Part shown: positions 8,105 to 15,918 of the stretch, piece after piece | Layout: each line of letters starts with the position of its first letter | Numbering within the stretch: position 1 is the first letter of the stretch | NCBI GenBank assembly: GCA_002422315.1 | Contig: DIUJ01000046.1 | Span: 1-39,359, forward strand | Source of the DNA: Bacteroidetes bacterium UBA6161 | Lineage (GTDB): Bacteria; Bacteroidota; Bacteroidia; NS11-12g; UBA955 | Direction of reading: 5' to 3' | DNA: 39,359 bases | The notes under the pieces: generated by a model | The model's database searches: none | Told to the model about the DNA's origin: nothing | What the model saw: the letters and a program-made list of their open reading frames with translations, nothing else | Position numbers and translations under genes: made by a program

Positions 8105-9613
8105 CTATTTCCCCTCCTGAAGAAGTATCCAATTGTTTTTGTTGTAAACTGTTTCCCAACCAGGTAGTTGATAGTAAATTTCATTAAGTATATCTACTGG
8201 TGGAGATTGTAAAAGAACTTCTTTTGCGCCTCGTTGAACCATTCTTTCTAAGTAACTATATCCTAAACTGTCTTTTTCTAAAAGCTGTTCATAATCACTA
8301 AAAATAGCCCCTTTTTTATCGAAATAATAAAAGAAAATACAACCACTGTAATCTGGCCCAACCAAGCTAAACCCTCCTGTAGGTGTTTTTATTTGGGTTA
8401 ATTCTTGGCGTATTTTAGGGTCTAGAATATTCTCCGATACTGCATATTTATCTGGGGTCCATCGCGCAGGTATAATCCTAATAGAACCCCACAATATGGA
8501 ACCCACGGAAAGTAAAATGTAAACTAAAGGTTTGCTGAAAAATGAAATTCTGCCTACTCCCATCACACCAAAAAGAATTAAGGGAAGTATGTAGGGCATC
8601 ATATAGTAATTGTGAAAATGCATTTGCTCCAATAAGAAGAAATGGACTATAGACGTGCCTATTAACCACAGTATCAATGGCCAAAACCAAATAGATTGAG
8701 CGTATATTTTTCGGATATTCCCAAGAAAATAAACTATAGAAACCACGAAGATAACAATAGCAGGGTAGCCTAAAAGTAGCTCTGGCAAGTCACTCCACAA
8801 ATTTTGTGACAGGATTTTAAGCCCAGAACCTAAAGACTCTGTTAGTCTTGTATGCAAGCCAAATTCATACAAACCATTGTATTGAATCAAATAGTCTGCA
8901 TATACGTACCATGCCAAAATACTTACAAACAAGAGCACCGAAATACCTAGATATAAAAGAAAGTTTTTCAGTGGTATTTGTTTATAGATAAATCCTAAAA
9001 GGAGAAAAGAAGCAGGAAGTATAACGATTGTAATAAAATAGATTTTGATTAGAGCCATTATCCAAAAACAGATAGCCGACCAAAATAAATATTGGGAAGA
9101 GTTTCGGAGTCTGGCTGTATAAAAGAAATATAAAGCCCAGGTTGCAAATGCCAGTGCCGCTATATCGGGCAACGCATTAATGGAATGGTAAAAAATTTCT
9201 GGACTGAAAGCAAAAAATGCAGAAGCTAAAATGCGTTGAAAAGTAGAAGCCAAAACGGTATAAAAGAAAAAAACAGCCCCACTAATGGCGATTAAATACC
9301 AGAAAAAGGAATAAGAACGCTGCACAAATTCCGAAATTCCTGTAATGCGCCAAAGCATTCCTAAGCCCCATTCATATAATGGAAAATTGGCACCTGTTAT
9401 GCCGTTTGTTTCATATCTTCTATCTACTCTTGGTTTGCTTATGTCCACTGTTTCAGTAGCAAAATTTCGCGCTACCGACATGGTATGGGCTTGCCTAAAT
9501 ACGTGTGTGCCAACAGGGGGGAGTTTCATAAAAGGGGAGTGAAGTAGTAAACTAACAAACCCTAAAATAAAGATTAATAATAAGGGATTTTGAAGGTATT
9601 CTCTATTTTGCAT
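8105..9613 (-). CDS. GT-C family glycosyltransferase (GT39/ArnT-like membrane protein)
   Basis: A 502-residue polytopic membrane protein. Hydrophobic segments begin at about 12-30 and continue through most of the first 380 residues, with a soluble C-terminal part (about 385-502). After the first segment is a loop with GTHVFRQAHTMSVARNF, in the position where GT39/PMT proteins carry catalytic acidic residues; FPLYEWG and ALPDIAAL fit the family pattern. Such enzymes move sugars from polyprenyl-phosphate carriers onto lipids, proteins or polysaccharides at the inner membrane. The acceptor is unknown. It lies 27 bases downstream of oxyR on the same strand and may share its transcript, though no functional link is evident. 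Confidence 0.75.
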   Translation of the reverse strand: MQNREYLQNPLLLIFILGFVSLLLHSPFMKLPPVGTHVFRQAHTMSVARNFATETVDISKPRVDRRYETNGITGANFPLYEWGLGMLWRITGISEFVQRSYSFFWYLIAISGAVFFFYTVLASTFQRILASAFFAFSPEIFYHSINALPDIAALAFATWALYFFYTARLRNSSQYLFWSAICFWIMALIKIYFITIVILPASFLLLGFIYKQIPLKNFLLYLGISVLLFVSILAWYVYADYLIQYNGLYEFGLHTRLTESLGSGLKILSQNLWSDLPELLLGYPAIVIFVVSIVYFLGNIRKIYAQSIWFWPLILWLIGTSIVHFFLLEQMHFHNYYMMPYILPLILFGVMGVGRISFFSKPLVYILLSVGSILWGSIRIIPARWTPDKYAVSENILDPKIRQELTQIKTPTGGFSLVGPDYSGCIFFYYFDKKGAIFSDYEQLLEKDSLGYSYLERMVQRGAKEVLLQSPPVDILNEIYYQLPGWETVYNKNNWILLQEGK

Positions 9614-9640
9614 GTATACTTATTTAATTAGGTTAGGGTT

Positions 9641-10579
9641 TTACATAGTGACGATGTTTAAGTCACTTTTTTTGTAGTTGTTTGACTTTAGATCCTTGTT
9701 TACTATTTCTTTTATTAAGGATGTTAAGGCCTCTATGATTCTGCTTTTTGCATAAGGCCTATGGTACACCAACGAAATTTCTCTTACCGGAATTGGAGTG
9801 TTAAAAGGGGTGATTTTATTTGCTTTTTCGGGCGACAACGATTTAACGTATAACTCTGGCAAAAGGGTAAAGCCACCAAAAGAATCCACCATATTGAGGA
9901 TTGTTTCAAAAGAATTTGCCTCAAACTTCAAATTGGCATTCAGGGCTTTACTTTTTTTAAGGTCACAAAGTTTTACAACTTGATTTCTAAGGCAATGCCC
10001 TTCTTCTAGTAGCCACATTTTTTTGTATTTAAGCTCATTGTCTATCACATACTCTTTTCCTTCTTCGCGGGGTCCGTACAACAAAAGCATTTCATAATAC
10101 AAGACATTTTCTTCTAGGTCGTCGGTGTCTAGTGGTGTAGAAACTATTCCTATATCTATATCGCCTTCTTTTAATTTATTTACCACTACATTGGTAGTAA
10201 GTTCGTGTAACTCTACCTTTAGGTCTGGGTAGTTTTCTAAAATTGCCTTTAAAACCAACGGTAAAAGAGAATTTGCCACAGTGGGAATAATGCCAATCTT
10301 TATGCTTCCTTCAATTTTATTTTGAGAAATTTGGGCAATATTCTTCACATTGTTTGCATGTAACAATACTTTTTTAGCTTCTTCCACTATTTCCTTGCCG
10401 CACTCTGTAGTAAGTAAAGGGTGTTTTTTACGGTCAAAAATTACAATATCCAACTCCTCTTCTAGTTTTTTTACCATAGCACTCAAGGTAGCTTGGGTTA
10501 CGTTGCAAAAATCTGCTGCCTTGCTAAAGTTTTTTATTCTATCCAGCGCCACAATGTATTCTAGTTGCTGTAAATTCAT
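9641..10579 (-). CDS. oxyR: OxyR, hydrogen-peroxide-sensing LysR-type regulator
   Basis: A 312-residue LysR-family protein. Residues 1-60 form the winged helix-turn-helix (MNLQQLEYIVALD, FSKAADFCNVTQATLSAMV), and about 91-290 the periplasmic-binding-like sensor domain. The peroxide-sensing cysteines are present: Cys196 in EEGHCLRNQ and Cys205 nine residues later, matching Cys199 and Cys208 of E. coli OxyR, so disulfide-based activation is expected. Targets in the family are catalases, peroxidases and Dps; none is in this window. The start is the usual LysR N-terminus. A TAnnTTTG box ends four bases before it. Confidence 0.92.
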   Translation of the reverse strand: MNLQQLEYIVALDRIKNFSKAADFCNVTQATLSAMVKKLEEELDIVIFDRKKHPLLTTECGKEIVEEAKKVLLHANNVKNIAQISQNKIEGSIKIGIIPTVANSLLPLVLKAILENYPDLKVELHELTTNVVVNKLKEGDIDIGIVSTPLDTDDLEENVLYYEMLLLYGPREEGKEYVIDNELKYKKMWLLEEGHCLRNQVVKLCDLKKSKALNANLKFEANSFETILNMVDSFGGFTLLPELYVKSLSPEKANKITPFNTPIPVREISLVYHRPYAKSRIIEALTSLIKEIVNKDLKSNNYKKSDLNIVTM

Positions 10580-10583
10580 GGCT

Positions 10584-10591
10584 CAAAATTA
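10584..10591 (-). promoter_or_regulatory. Candidate -7 box of oxyR, very close to ATG
   Basis: TAATTTTG on the minus strand matches TAnnTTTG, and only four bases (agcc) separate it from the oxyR ATG. Start-site spacing typical of Bacteroidota would put transcription start at or next to the start codon. Confidence 0.45.
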
Positions 10592-10870
10592 CTTATTTTA
10601 TATTTATGTTTAAGAATAATAAAAATGGGGGAATAGGTGAATAGATGAATCGAGAAATTGGGGAAAAGGGTAGAACAAAATATAAACCATCTAGTGGAGG
10701 ATTTTATGTGATGTTGGTATGACTTATTTAGGGAATATTTTGGCTGTAATCAGTAATTCAAAATCATCTGCTATGCTGAAGATGAATTGCCAAAATCTTT
10801 AGAAGAAATTTTAATTCAGGTATTACTCTCATCTGTAACTAAGCACACACTTATTTCCAAAAACAAAGCC

Positions 10871-10878
10871 TAGTTTTG
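10871..10878 (+). promoter_or_regulatory. Candidate -7 box of the MFS transporter gene
   Basis: TAGTTTTG matches TAnnTTTG and lies 22 bases before the ATG at 10901. No good -33 TTTG is seen at the expected distance. Confidence 0.4.
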
Positions 10879-10900
10879 CATATTAAATTTTAATAATTGG

Positions 10901-12112
10901 ATGGCAAATGATATAAAGTTAGGATTAAAGGAAAATTGGAAACAATTTACACTTTTGGTAATTATAAACGCTTTTGTGGGAGGGATGATAGGAATGGAAA
11001 GAACTCTTTTTCCGCAGTATGCTGAAGTAGTGTTTGGTGTGGCGTCTAAAACCGCAATTTTATCTTTTATAACAGCTTTTGGAATTACAAAGGCTTTTAC
11101 AAATTACTATACAGGCAAGTTAGCCAATAGATTTGGCCGTAGAAACTTACTTTTGTTAGGTTGGCTTATTGCTATCCCAATTCCTTTTATGCTTATTTAT
11201 GCACCTAATTGGGGTTTTGTAATTTTTGCAAATGTGCTACTAGGTGCTAGTCAAGGCCTTACTTGGAGTAGTACAGTGGTTATGAAAATTGATTTGGTAG
11301 GTGAAAAAAATCGTGGATTGGCTATGGGTTTAAACGAATTTGCAGGCTATTTTGCAGTGGGAGTAGTTGCTTTTTTTACCGGATATATTGCCAATACCTA
11401 TGCTATAACTCCTTACCCTTTTTATCTAGGTATTTTTATATCCATTCTAGGTTTTATAATAAGTGCTTTATGGATAAGGGATACTAGAGATTTTGTGCAA
11501 AAGGAAAATGCCACAGACAAAAGCGAGGTTTTAGACCATGTTTTTTGGGATACAACTTTAAGAAACAAAACCTTGAGTTCTGTAACTCAGGCTGGACTTG
11601 TAAATAATTTGAACGATGGAATGATTTGGGGCTTGTTGCCAATTGTTTTGTTTTCATTGAATTTTAACAGTGAAAATATTGGGATTATAACTGCGATATA
11701 CCCTACGGTATGGGGCATAGGTCAACTTTTTACAGGGAAAATGTCGGATCATTACTCCAAAAAAGCCATGTTGTTTTGGGGTATGTTATTGCAGGGCCTT
11801 GCTATAATACTTATTCCATTGAGTAGTGATTTTTATATACTAGCTACAATTTCGGCCATTTTAGGATTAGGCACTGCCTTGGTATATCCTACTTTTTTAA
11901 GTACTATAGCACAAGCTACTAGCCCCAAACAAAGGGCAGAAAGTATAGGTACTTTTAGGCTTTGGAGAGATTTGGGCTATGCATTTGGTGCTATACTTTC
12001 TGGTATTATAGCAGATGTGTTTGGGATACAATATGCTATATACCTAATTGGAGCTCTAACTATTATTTCTTCATTGGTAATTAAATATAGAATGCCCAAA
12101 GAGATAAGTTAA
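10901..12112 (+). CDS. Major facilitator superfamily transporter
   Basis: A 403-residue inner-membrane protein with the hydrophobic pattern of 12 helices. The MFS motif A appears between helices 2 and 3 as GKLANRFGRRNLLLLG and again in the second half as GKMSDHYSKKAMLFWG. The C-terminal half keeps GTFRLWRDLGYAFGAILSG. Substrate cannot be read from sequence; drug efflux-type MFS proteins look similar. It is divergent from oxyR across 321 bases, so control by OxyR is conceivable but no dyad typical of an OxyR site was recognised. No terminator hairpin follows; the repeat-rich stretch at 12149-12620 begins shortly after the stop. Confidence 0.85.
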   Translation: MANDIKLGLKENWKQFTLLVIINAFVGGMIGMERTLFPQYAEVVFGVASKTAILSFITAFGITKAFTNYYTGKLANRFGRRNLLLLGWLIAIPIPFMLIYAPNWGFVIFANVLLGASQGLTWSSTVVMKIDLVGEKNRGLAMGLNEFAGYFAVGVVAFFTGYIANTYAITPYPFYLGIFISILGFIISALWIRDTRDFVQKENATDKSEVLDHVFWDTTLRNKTLSSVTQAGLVNNLNDGMIWGLLPIVLFSLNFNSENIGIITAIYPTVWGIGQLFTGKMSDHYSKKAMLFWGMLLQGLAIILIPLSSDFYILATISAILGLGTALVYPTFLSTIAQATSPKQRAESIGTFRLWRDLGYAFGAILSGIIADVFGIQYAIYLIGALTIISSLVIKYRMPKEIS

Positions 12113-12148
12113 ACTCAAATTCAGCATTAGCAAATTCTAATACTGATT

Positions 12149-12231
12149 TCTATCAAACTTGATTTTCTGTGACAAACGAGTTGGCCTTGCTATGTCAACG
12201 TTTTTAAACTTTCTTTAAATTTGAGTAAAAT
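12149..12231 (+). repeat. 83-bp direct repeat, copy 1
   Basis: Matches 12538-12620 at 81 of 83 bases (differences at 12156 and 12224). It contains TGACA and TGTCA as an interrupted dyad, and TAAATTTG at 12216-12223, which resembles a Bacteroidota -7 box. Confidence 0.9.
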
Positions 12232-12287
12232 CCTGCGCTTTTCCAAACCATTTAAGAATTTTCGGATGAGAATTCAAAACTCTTCCT

Positions 12288-12310
12288 ATTTCGCACCTTT
12301 GGTGCTTAAA
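12288..12310 (+). repeat. 23-bp palindromic element, copy A
   Basis: ATTTCGCACCTTTGGTGCTT plus AAA. The core GCACC-TTT-GGTGC is self-complementary. The same unit is repeated at 12358-12380 and inverted at 12431-12453. Confidence 0.75.
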
Positions 12311-12331
12311 AGATGGCAGAATGATTCATTT

Positions 12332-12351
12332 CATAGCCCTAACAGGCTATG
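12332..12351. repeat. Hairpin inside repeat island
   Basis: CATAGCC and GGCTATG form a perfect 7-bp stem around a 6-base loop (CTAACA). No T-run follows, so it is not an obvious terminator. Confidence 0.6.
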
Positions 12352-12357
12352 CTAAGG

Positions 12358-12380
12358 ATTTCGCACCTTTGGCGCTTAAA
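12358..12380 (+). repeat. 23-bp palindromic element, copy B
   Basis: Same as copy A except GGTGC is GGCGC, one base changed in 23. Confidence 0.75.
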
Positions 12381-12430
12381 GAACCTAACTAGGAAATGTT
12401 TTAACAACGGTCGATTTTTTGAGCAAGGCT

Positions 12431-12453
12431 TAAAAGCACAAAAGGTGCGAAAT
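12431..12453 (-). repeat. 23-bp palindromic element, copy C (inverted)
   Basis: The reverse complement reads ATTTCGCACCTTTTGTGCTT plus TTA, matching copies A and B with only a few changes in the opposite orientation. Confidence 0.7.
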
Positions 12454-12537
12454 CTAATAGTCATAGGTGAAGCCCATGTTAAAGATTTATATCCTTATAA
12501 GCCAATATGTTAGAATAGTAAATAAAAGTTTCACTAG

Positions 12538-12620
12538 TCTATCAGACTTGATTTTCTGTGACAAACGAGTTGGCCTTGCTATGTCAACGTTTTTAAACTT
12601 TCTTTAAATTTGGGTAAAAT
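12538..12620 (+). repeat. 83-bp direct repeat, copy 2
   Basis: Second copy of 12149-12231, offset by 389 bases and in the same orientation. Flanking bases differ on both sides, so the repeat edges are sharp. Confidence 0.9.
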
Positions 12621-12732
12621 TTAAAAATTCAAAAACATTTCGATAATAGTTTGCAAACCAAATATTTAATCCAAGAATTTTATTAGGGAGGGAATGAGTT
12701 TTAGATTTTGTTTTTAATAGAACAAATAAGTT

Positions 12733-13890
12733 TTATTTTATCGCCATTACAATTCCTGCCATTAGCATCAAGGAATTGTTTGAAAAACTATTTTCAGTTC
12801 TAAAGACTGGGTTGGGGTTGGTTAAATACTTAACTTCCAATCTGATTTTAGCCTCTTCTATAGTATAATCTTGGTTTAGGCTAAAGCCACTTGCTTGTAG
12901 GCGTTGTCCGTTAATGCGTTGCGTCATTGTTCCATTGGGGTCATTATAATGTTCCGCCCTTAAAGCAGTATGCCATTTTTCGTTCCATTGATATTGCAAA
13001 ATCATAGCTCCTCCAAACCAATATGGTCTTTGGCGGGCTAATCTGCTAAAAAATAAATCTGTTACACCCACATCCATTCCCGACCATAGTTTCCATTTTT
13101 CAGAAAGCTGCCATTTATGATAAAAATTGTTAAAGAATACAACAACAGGTGGCCTGAAAGCCACTACACTGTCATTGTTTTCACCCAAATAGGTACTCCA
13201 ATTAAATTCATTTCCTTTTATGCTATTATAGGTCAATGCAGTTCCTACAGCAGGGATTCCTCTATTGTCTTTTGGGCTAATACGTTGCCATCCATTGCTA
13301 ACAATTAGCTTTAATTTCAAGCGGTTGCTCTGCAAATAATTTAGTTTAAGTCCTGTAAAATAATAAGGAGAGTTATCCGCAATCAAACTTCGGGAATAGG
13401 TTAAATTTTCTGTATTAACAGCACTTTCCATCCCGATATAGGAATCGAAAATTCCGGCATCTAGCCATAATTTTTTATGAAGCTTTACCCCCACAAAAGC
13501 TTGGTTAAGGATACGCAAGTAGTCAGGTTCGTTTGTGTAATTATCAAAAGCATAGGTCCCTCCTTGAACCGCAAGTACCACCCTAGTAGAATTGCTATTG
13601 TATTCTGCTTTTAGCATCGCTAAATTTACATTAAACTGATTGTTTCGGTTATGATTTACAAAGTAAGGGCTATTTTCAGGGTTTAAATTGTTCCGAAAAT
13701 TGGTGGCATAAAACACATCCATATAACCACTAAATTGAATCGTACGTTTAGGTGTCTGTTGCAGTGGACGTATTAGATTTTTTGTTTCTTGGCGGTCTAG
13801 GGTATCGTTGGCATAGAGTATGGGAGTTAATGAAAACAAATTGAAAAGTATCGTCAATCCCATCATCTTCTTGAACTTTATTCTTTGCAT
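12733..13890 (-). CDS. Outer-membrane porin-like beta-barrel protein
   Basis: A 385-residue protein from the ATG at 13890, which gives a standard signal peptide (MQRIKFKKMMGLTILF, cleaved near ILYAND). The mature part opens with RTIQFSGYMDVFYATNF and is built of alternating beta-strand segments (LDAGIFDSYIGMES, LKLKLIVSNGWQ, WKLWSGMDVGVTDLFF), a pattern seen in Bacteroidota porins of the BBP2/OprP-like type. It probably forms a barrel in the outer membrane for small-molecule uptake; the substrate is unknown. A start 14 codons further upstream is possible but would place extra residues before the signal peptide. Confidence 0.75.
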   Translation of the reverse strand: MQRIKFKKMMGLTILFNLFSLTPILYANDTLDRQETKNLIRPLQQTPKRTIQFSGYMDVFYATNFRNNLNPENSPYFVNHNRNNQFNVNLAMLKAEYNSNSTRVVLAVQGGTYAFDNYTNEPDYLRILNQAFVGVKLHKKLWLDAGIFDSYIGMESAVNTENLTYSRSLIADNSPYYFTGLKLNYLQSNRLKLKLIVSNGWQRISPKDNRGIPAVGTALTYNSIKGNEFNWSTYLGENNDSVVAFRPPVVVFFNNFYHKWQLSEKWKLWSGMDVGVTDLFFSRLARQRPYWFGGAMILQYQWNEKWHTALRAEHYNDPNGTMTQRINGQRLQASGFSLNQDYTIEEAKIRLEVKYLTNPNPVFRTENSFSNNSLMLMAGIVMAIK

Positions 13891-13894
13891 TTGG

Positions 13895-13902
13895 CAAATG
13901 TA
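13895..13902 (-). promoter_or_regulatory. Candidate -7 box of the porin gene, very close to ATG
   Basis: TACATTTG on the minus strand, four bases from the ATG at 13890. If real, the transcript would be nearly or fully leaderless, and the longer upstream start would be excluded. Confidence 0.4.
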
Positions 13903-14060
13903 AGTAAAATTAAAATTGAATCTTTTTACCATATTTTAAATCCCATTTATCAAAGACAATTTTTAAGTGTTAGGCACTATGGTATAACAAGCCGAAATCT
14001 GCTTACTATGAATTATTTATTTTGAGAGAAATGCAATAGTATCTTTTTAATGAATAGACT

Positions 14061-14068
14061 TATCTTTG
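14061..14068 (+). promoter_or_regulatory. Candidate -7 box of the small protein-prfC-hflX operon
   Basis: TATCTTTG fits TAnnTTTG and lies five bases before the ATG at 14074. It falls inside the longer reading frame from 14050, which argues for the later start. Confidence 0.45.
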
Positions 14069-14073
14069 CACAC

Positions 14074-14298
14074 ATGAAAAACAAAGCAGCTGTTTTTAGA
14101 AATGTTGCATTAGGTGTACTTTGTGTATTGGCATACAAGGAAATAAATGCACAAGATATACAAAGCGATACTGCCGCAAGTGGGGTAGAGATGGTTCGAG
14201 GTAGTAGATGGATATGGTATGCTGTAGCAGGGTTAATATCCGCTTTTGTTTTTTCTAGAATAGTAAAACCAAAACAGAATAAAAAAGAAAATAAGTAA
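14074..14298 (+). CDS. Small single-pass membrane protein ahead of prfC
   Basis: A 74-residue protein. Residues 1-27 look like a signal peptide (MKNKAAVFRNVALGVLCVL, ending INAQ); residues about 46-66 form a membrane helix (WIWYAVAGLISAFVFSR), followed by a basic tail PKQNKKENK. The mature extracytoplasmic segment is only about 20 residues. The family is not recognised. It is separated from prfC by three bases and is probably co-translated with it. The ATG at 14074 is preferred over 14050 because a -7 box lies between them and the signal peptide is then of normal form. Confidence 0.65.
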   Translation: MKNKAAVFRNVALGVLCVLAYKEINAQDIQSDTAASGVEMVRGSRWIWYAVAGLISAFVFSRIVKPKQNKKENK

Positions 14299-14301
14299 AC
14301 G

Positions 14302-15903
14302 ATGAGTGCGTTCGAAAAAGAAATAGAAAAGAGAAAAACTTTTGCCATAATAAGTCACCCGGATGCTGGTAAAACTACCCTTACAGAAAAGCTCTTGCTT
14401 TTTGGAGGTGCTATACAAACCGCAGGTGCTGTAAAAAACAATAAAATTAAGAAAACAGCTACCTCGGATTTTATGGAGATTGAGAAACAAAGAGGGATAT
14501 CGGTGGCCACATCGGTAATGACTTTTTTTTATAAAGATAAACAAATTAATATTTTAGATACTCCTGGTCACAAGGATTTTGCAGAAGACACCTACCGAAC
14601 ACTTACAGCAGTAGATAGTGTAATTTTAGTAATAGATAGTGTGAAAGGGGTAGAAGAGCAAACCGAAAAACTAATGGAAGTATGCAGAATGAGAAATACT
14701 CCTGTAATAGTGTTTGTAAATAAAATGGATAGGGAAGGACGTGACCCTTTTGAATTGTTAGATGAGTTGGAAACTACTTTAAACATTAGGGTAAGGCCTA
14801 TGAGCTGGCCTATAGGTGCCGGAAGCACTTTTAAAGGGGTGTATAAATTGTACGACAAGTCGCTAAGGTTTACAGAGCTTGCTAAAACCAAAATCGGAAA
14901 AGAAATGGCCAATTTGTCTGATATAAATTCACCTGAATTAGACAAATACATAGGGGAGAAGGAAGCCATTAAACTACGAGAAGATGTGGAATTGATAGAT
15001 GGAATTTACGATCCTTTTGAGGTGGAAAGCTATACCCAAGGGATTCTCGCACCTGTCTTTTTTGGCTCTGCTTTCAATAGTTTTGGAGTACAGGAAATGT
15101 TGGACAAGTTTATAGAAATAGCCCCAACCCCACAGCCCAGACAAACAGCAGAAAGAGAAGTGAGTTCTACCGATCCTAAATTTTCTGGTTTTGTATTTAA
15201 AATTCACGCAAATTTAGACCCTAGACACAGAGATAGAATTGCCTTTTTAAGAATTGTTTCAGGGAAATTTGAAAGAAATACCTTTTACTACCATGTAAGG
15301 CAACAAAAGAATTTGAAGTTTGCAAATCCTGTTAGTTTTATGGCAGATAGCAAAAACCTTGTGGAAACTGCATACCCCGGAGATGTGGTAGGACTTTACG
15401 ATACCGGAAATTTTAAAATAGGAGATACCCTAACCCAGGGTGAAGAATTACACTACAAAGGAATTCCTAGTTTTTCTCCAGAAATATTTAAAGAACTTAT
15501 AAATCTAGACCCAATGAAATCTAAGCAATTAGAAAAAGGGATAGAGCAACTTACCGACGAGGGTGTGGCACAGCTCTTTAGGCAAGAACCCGGGAATAGA
15601 AAATTTATAGGGACCGTTGGAGAGCTTCAATTTGAAGTAATTCAGTATAGACTGGAACACGAGTATGGTGCAAAATGTAGGTTTGAACCAAGAGCCTTTT
15701 TTAAAGCCTGTTGGATGACAGGTGACCAAGCTAAAATTGAGGAGTTTACAAAGTTTAAAGCAAAAAACATAGTGCACGACAAAGATGGCAACTTGGTATT
15801 TTTGGCAGAAACAGCTTGGGTGCTAAAAGTAGCCATAGAAAACAATCCCGATATAAAATTCCATACCACCTCTGAGTTTAAATCTGAGGCGCTAGCATAT
15901 TAA
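14302..15903 (+). CDS. prfC: Peptide chain release factor 3 (RF3)
   Basis: A 533-residue translational GTPase, the usual RF3 length. The P-loop is SHPDAGKTT (residues 18-26); switch II follows as DTPGHKDFAEDT, and G4 as NKMDREGRDP. RF3-specific features include FMEIEKQRGISVATSVM and the C-terminal region with PGNRKFIGTVGELQFEVIQYRLEHEYG. It uses GTP to release RF1 or RF2 from the ribosome after peptide release. It is followed after 15 bases by hflX, another ribosome-associated GTPase, so the pair probably forms a translation quality-control operon. Confidence 0.97.
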   Translation: MSAFEKEIEKRKTFAIISHPDAGKTTLTEKLLLFGGAIQTAGAVKNNKIKKTATSDFMEIEKQRGISVATSVMTFFYKDKQINILDTPGHKDFAEDTYRTLTAVDSVILVIDSVKGVEEQTEKLMEVCRMRNTPVIVFVNKMDREGRDPFELLDELETTLNIRVRPMSWPIGAGSTFKGVYKLYDKSLRFTELAKTKIGKEMANLSDINSPELDKYIGEKEAIKLREDVELIDGIYDPFEVESYTQGILAPVFFGSAFNSFGVQEMLDKFIEIAPTPQPRQTAEREVSSTDPKFSGFVFKIHANLDPRHRDRIAFLRIVSGKFERNTFYYHVRQQKNLKFANPVSFMADSKNLVETAYPGDVVGLYDTGNFKIGDTLTQGEELHYKGIPSFSPEIFKELINLDPMKSKQLEKGIEQLTDEGVAQLFRQEPGNRKFIGTVGELQFEVIQYRLEHEYGAKCRFEPRAFFKACWMTGDQAKIEEFTKFKAKNIVHDKDGNLVFLAETAWVLKVAIENNPDIKFHTTSEFKSEALAY

Positions 15904-15918
15904 TACCTTTACCTTATA

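Larger units (their letters stand above)
10580..10900. other. Intergenic region between oxyR and the MFS gene
   Basis: About 320 bases without a convincing gene. It holds divergent promoter candidates: TAATTTTG for oxyR at 10584-10591 (minus) and TAGTTTTG for the transporter at 10871-10878 (plus). A short open stretch near 10762-10873 (frame reading AEDELPKSLEEILIQ) has no start codon and is too short to call a gene or remnant. Confidence 0.5.
12113..12732. other. Gene-free repeat island
   Basis: A 620-base stretch with no plausible CDS. It contains two 83-bp direct repeats, three copies of a 23-base palindromic element and one perfect 7-bp hairpin, each listed separately. No transposase or terminal inverted repeats were seen. 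Confidence 0.7.

Noticed and set aside
10755..10873. Short open stretch resembling a gene remnant (AEDELPKSLEEILIQ)
   Set aside because: About 35 codons, no start codon, and a promoter box covers its end; could be chance in a low-GC region.
12113..12732. CRISPR array in the repeat region
   Set aside because: Only two long repeats 389 bases apart, and palindromes without regular spacers; no cas genes.
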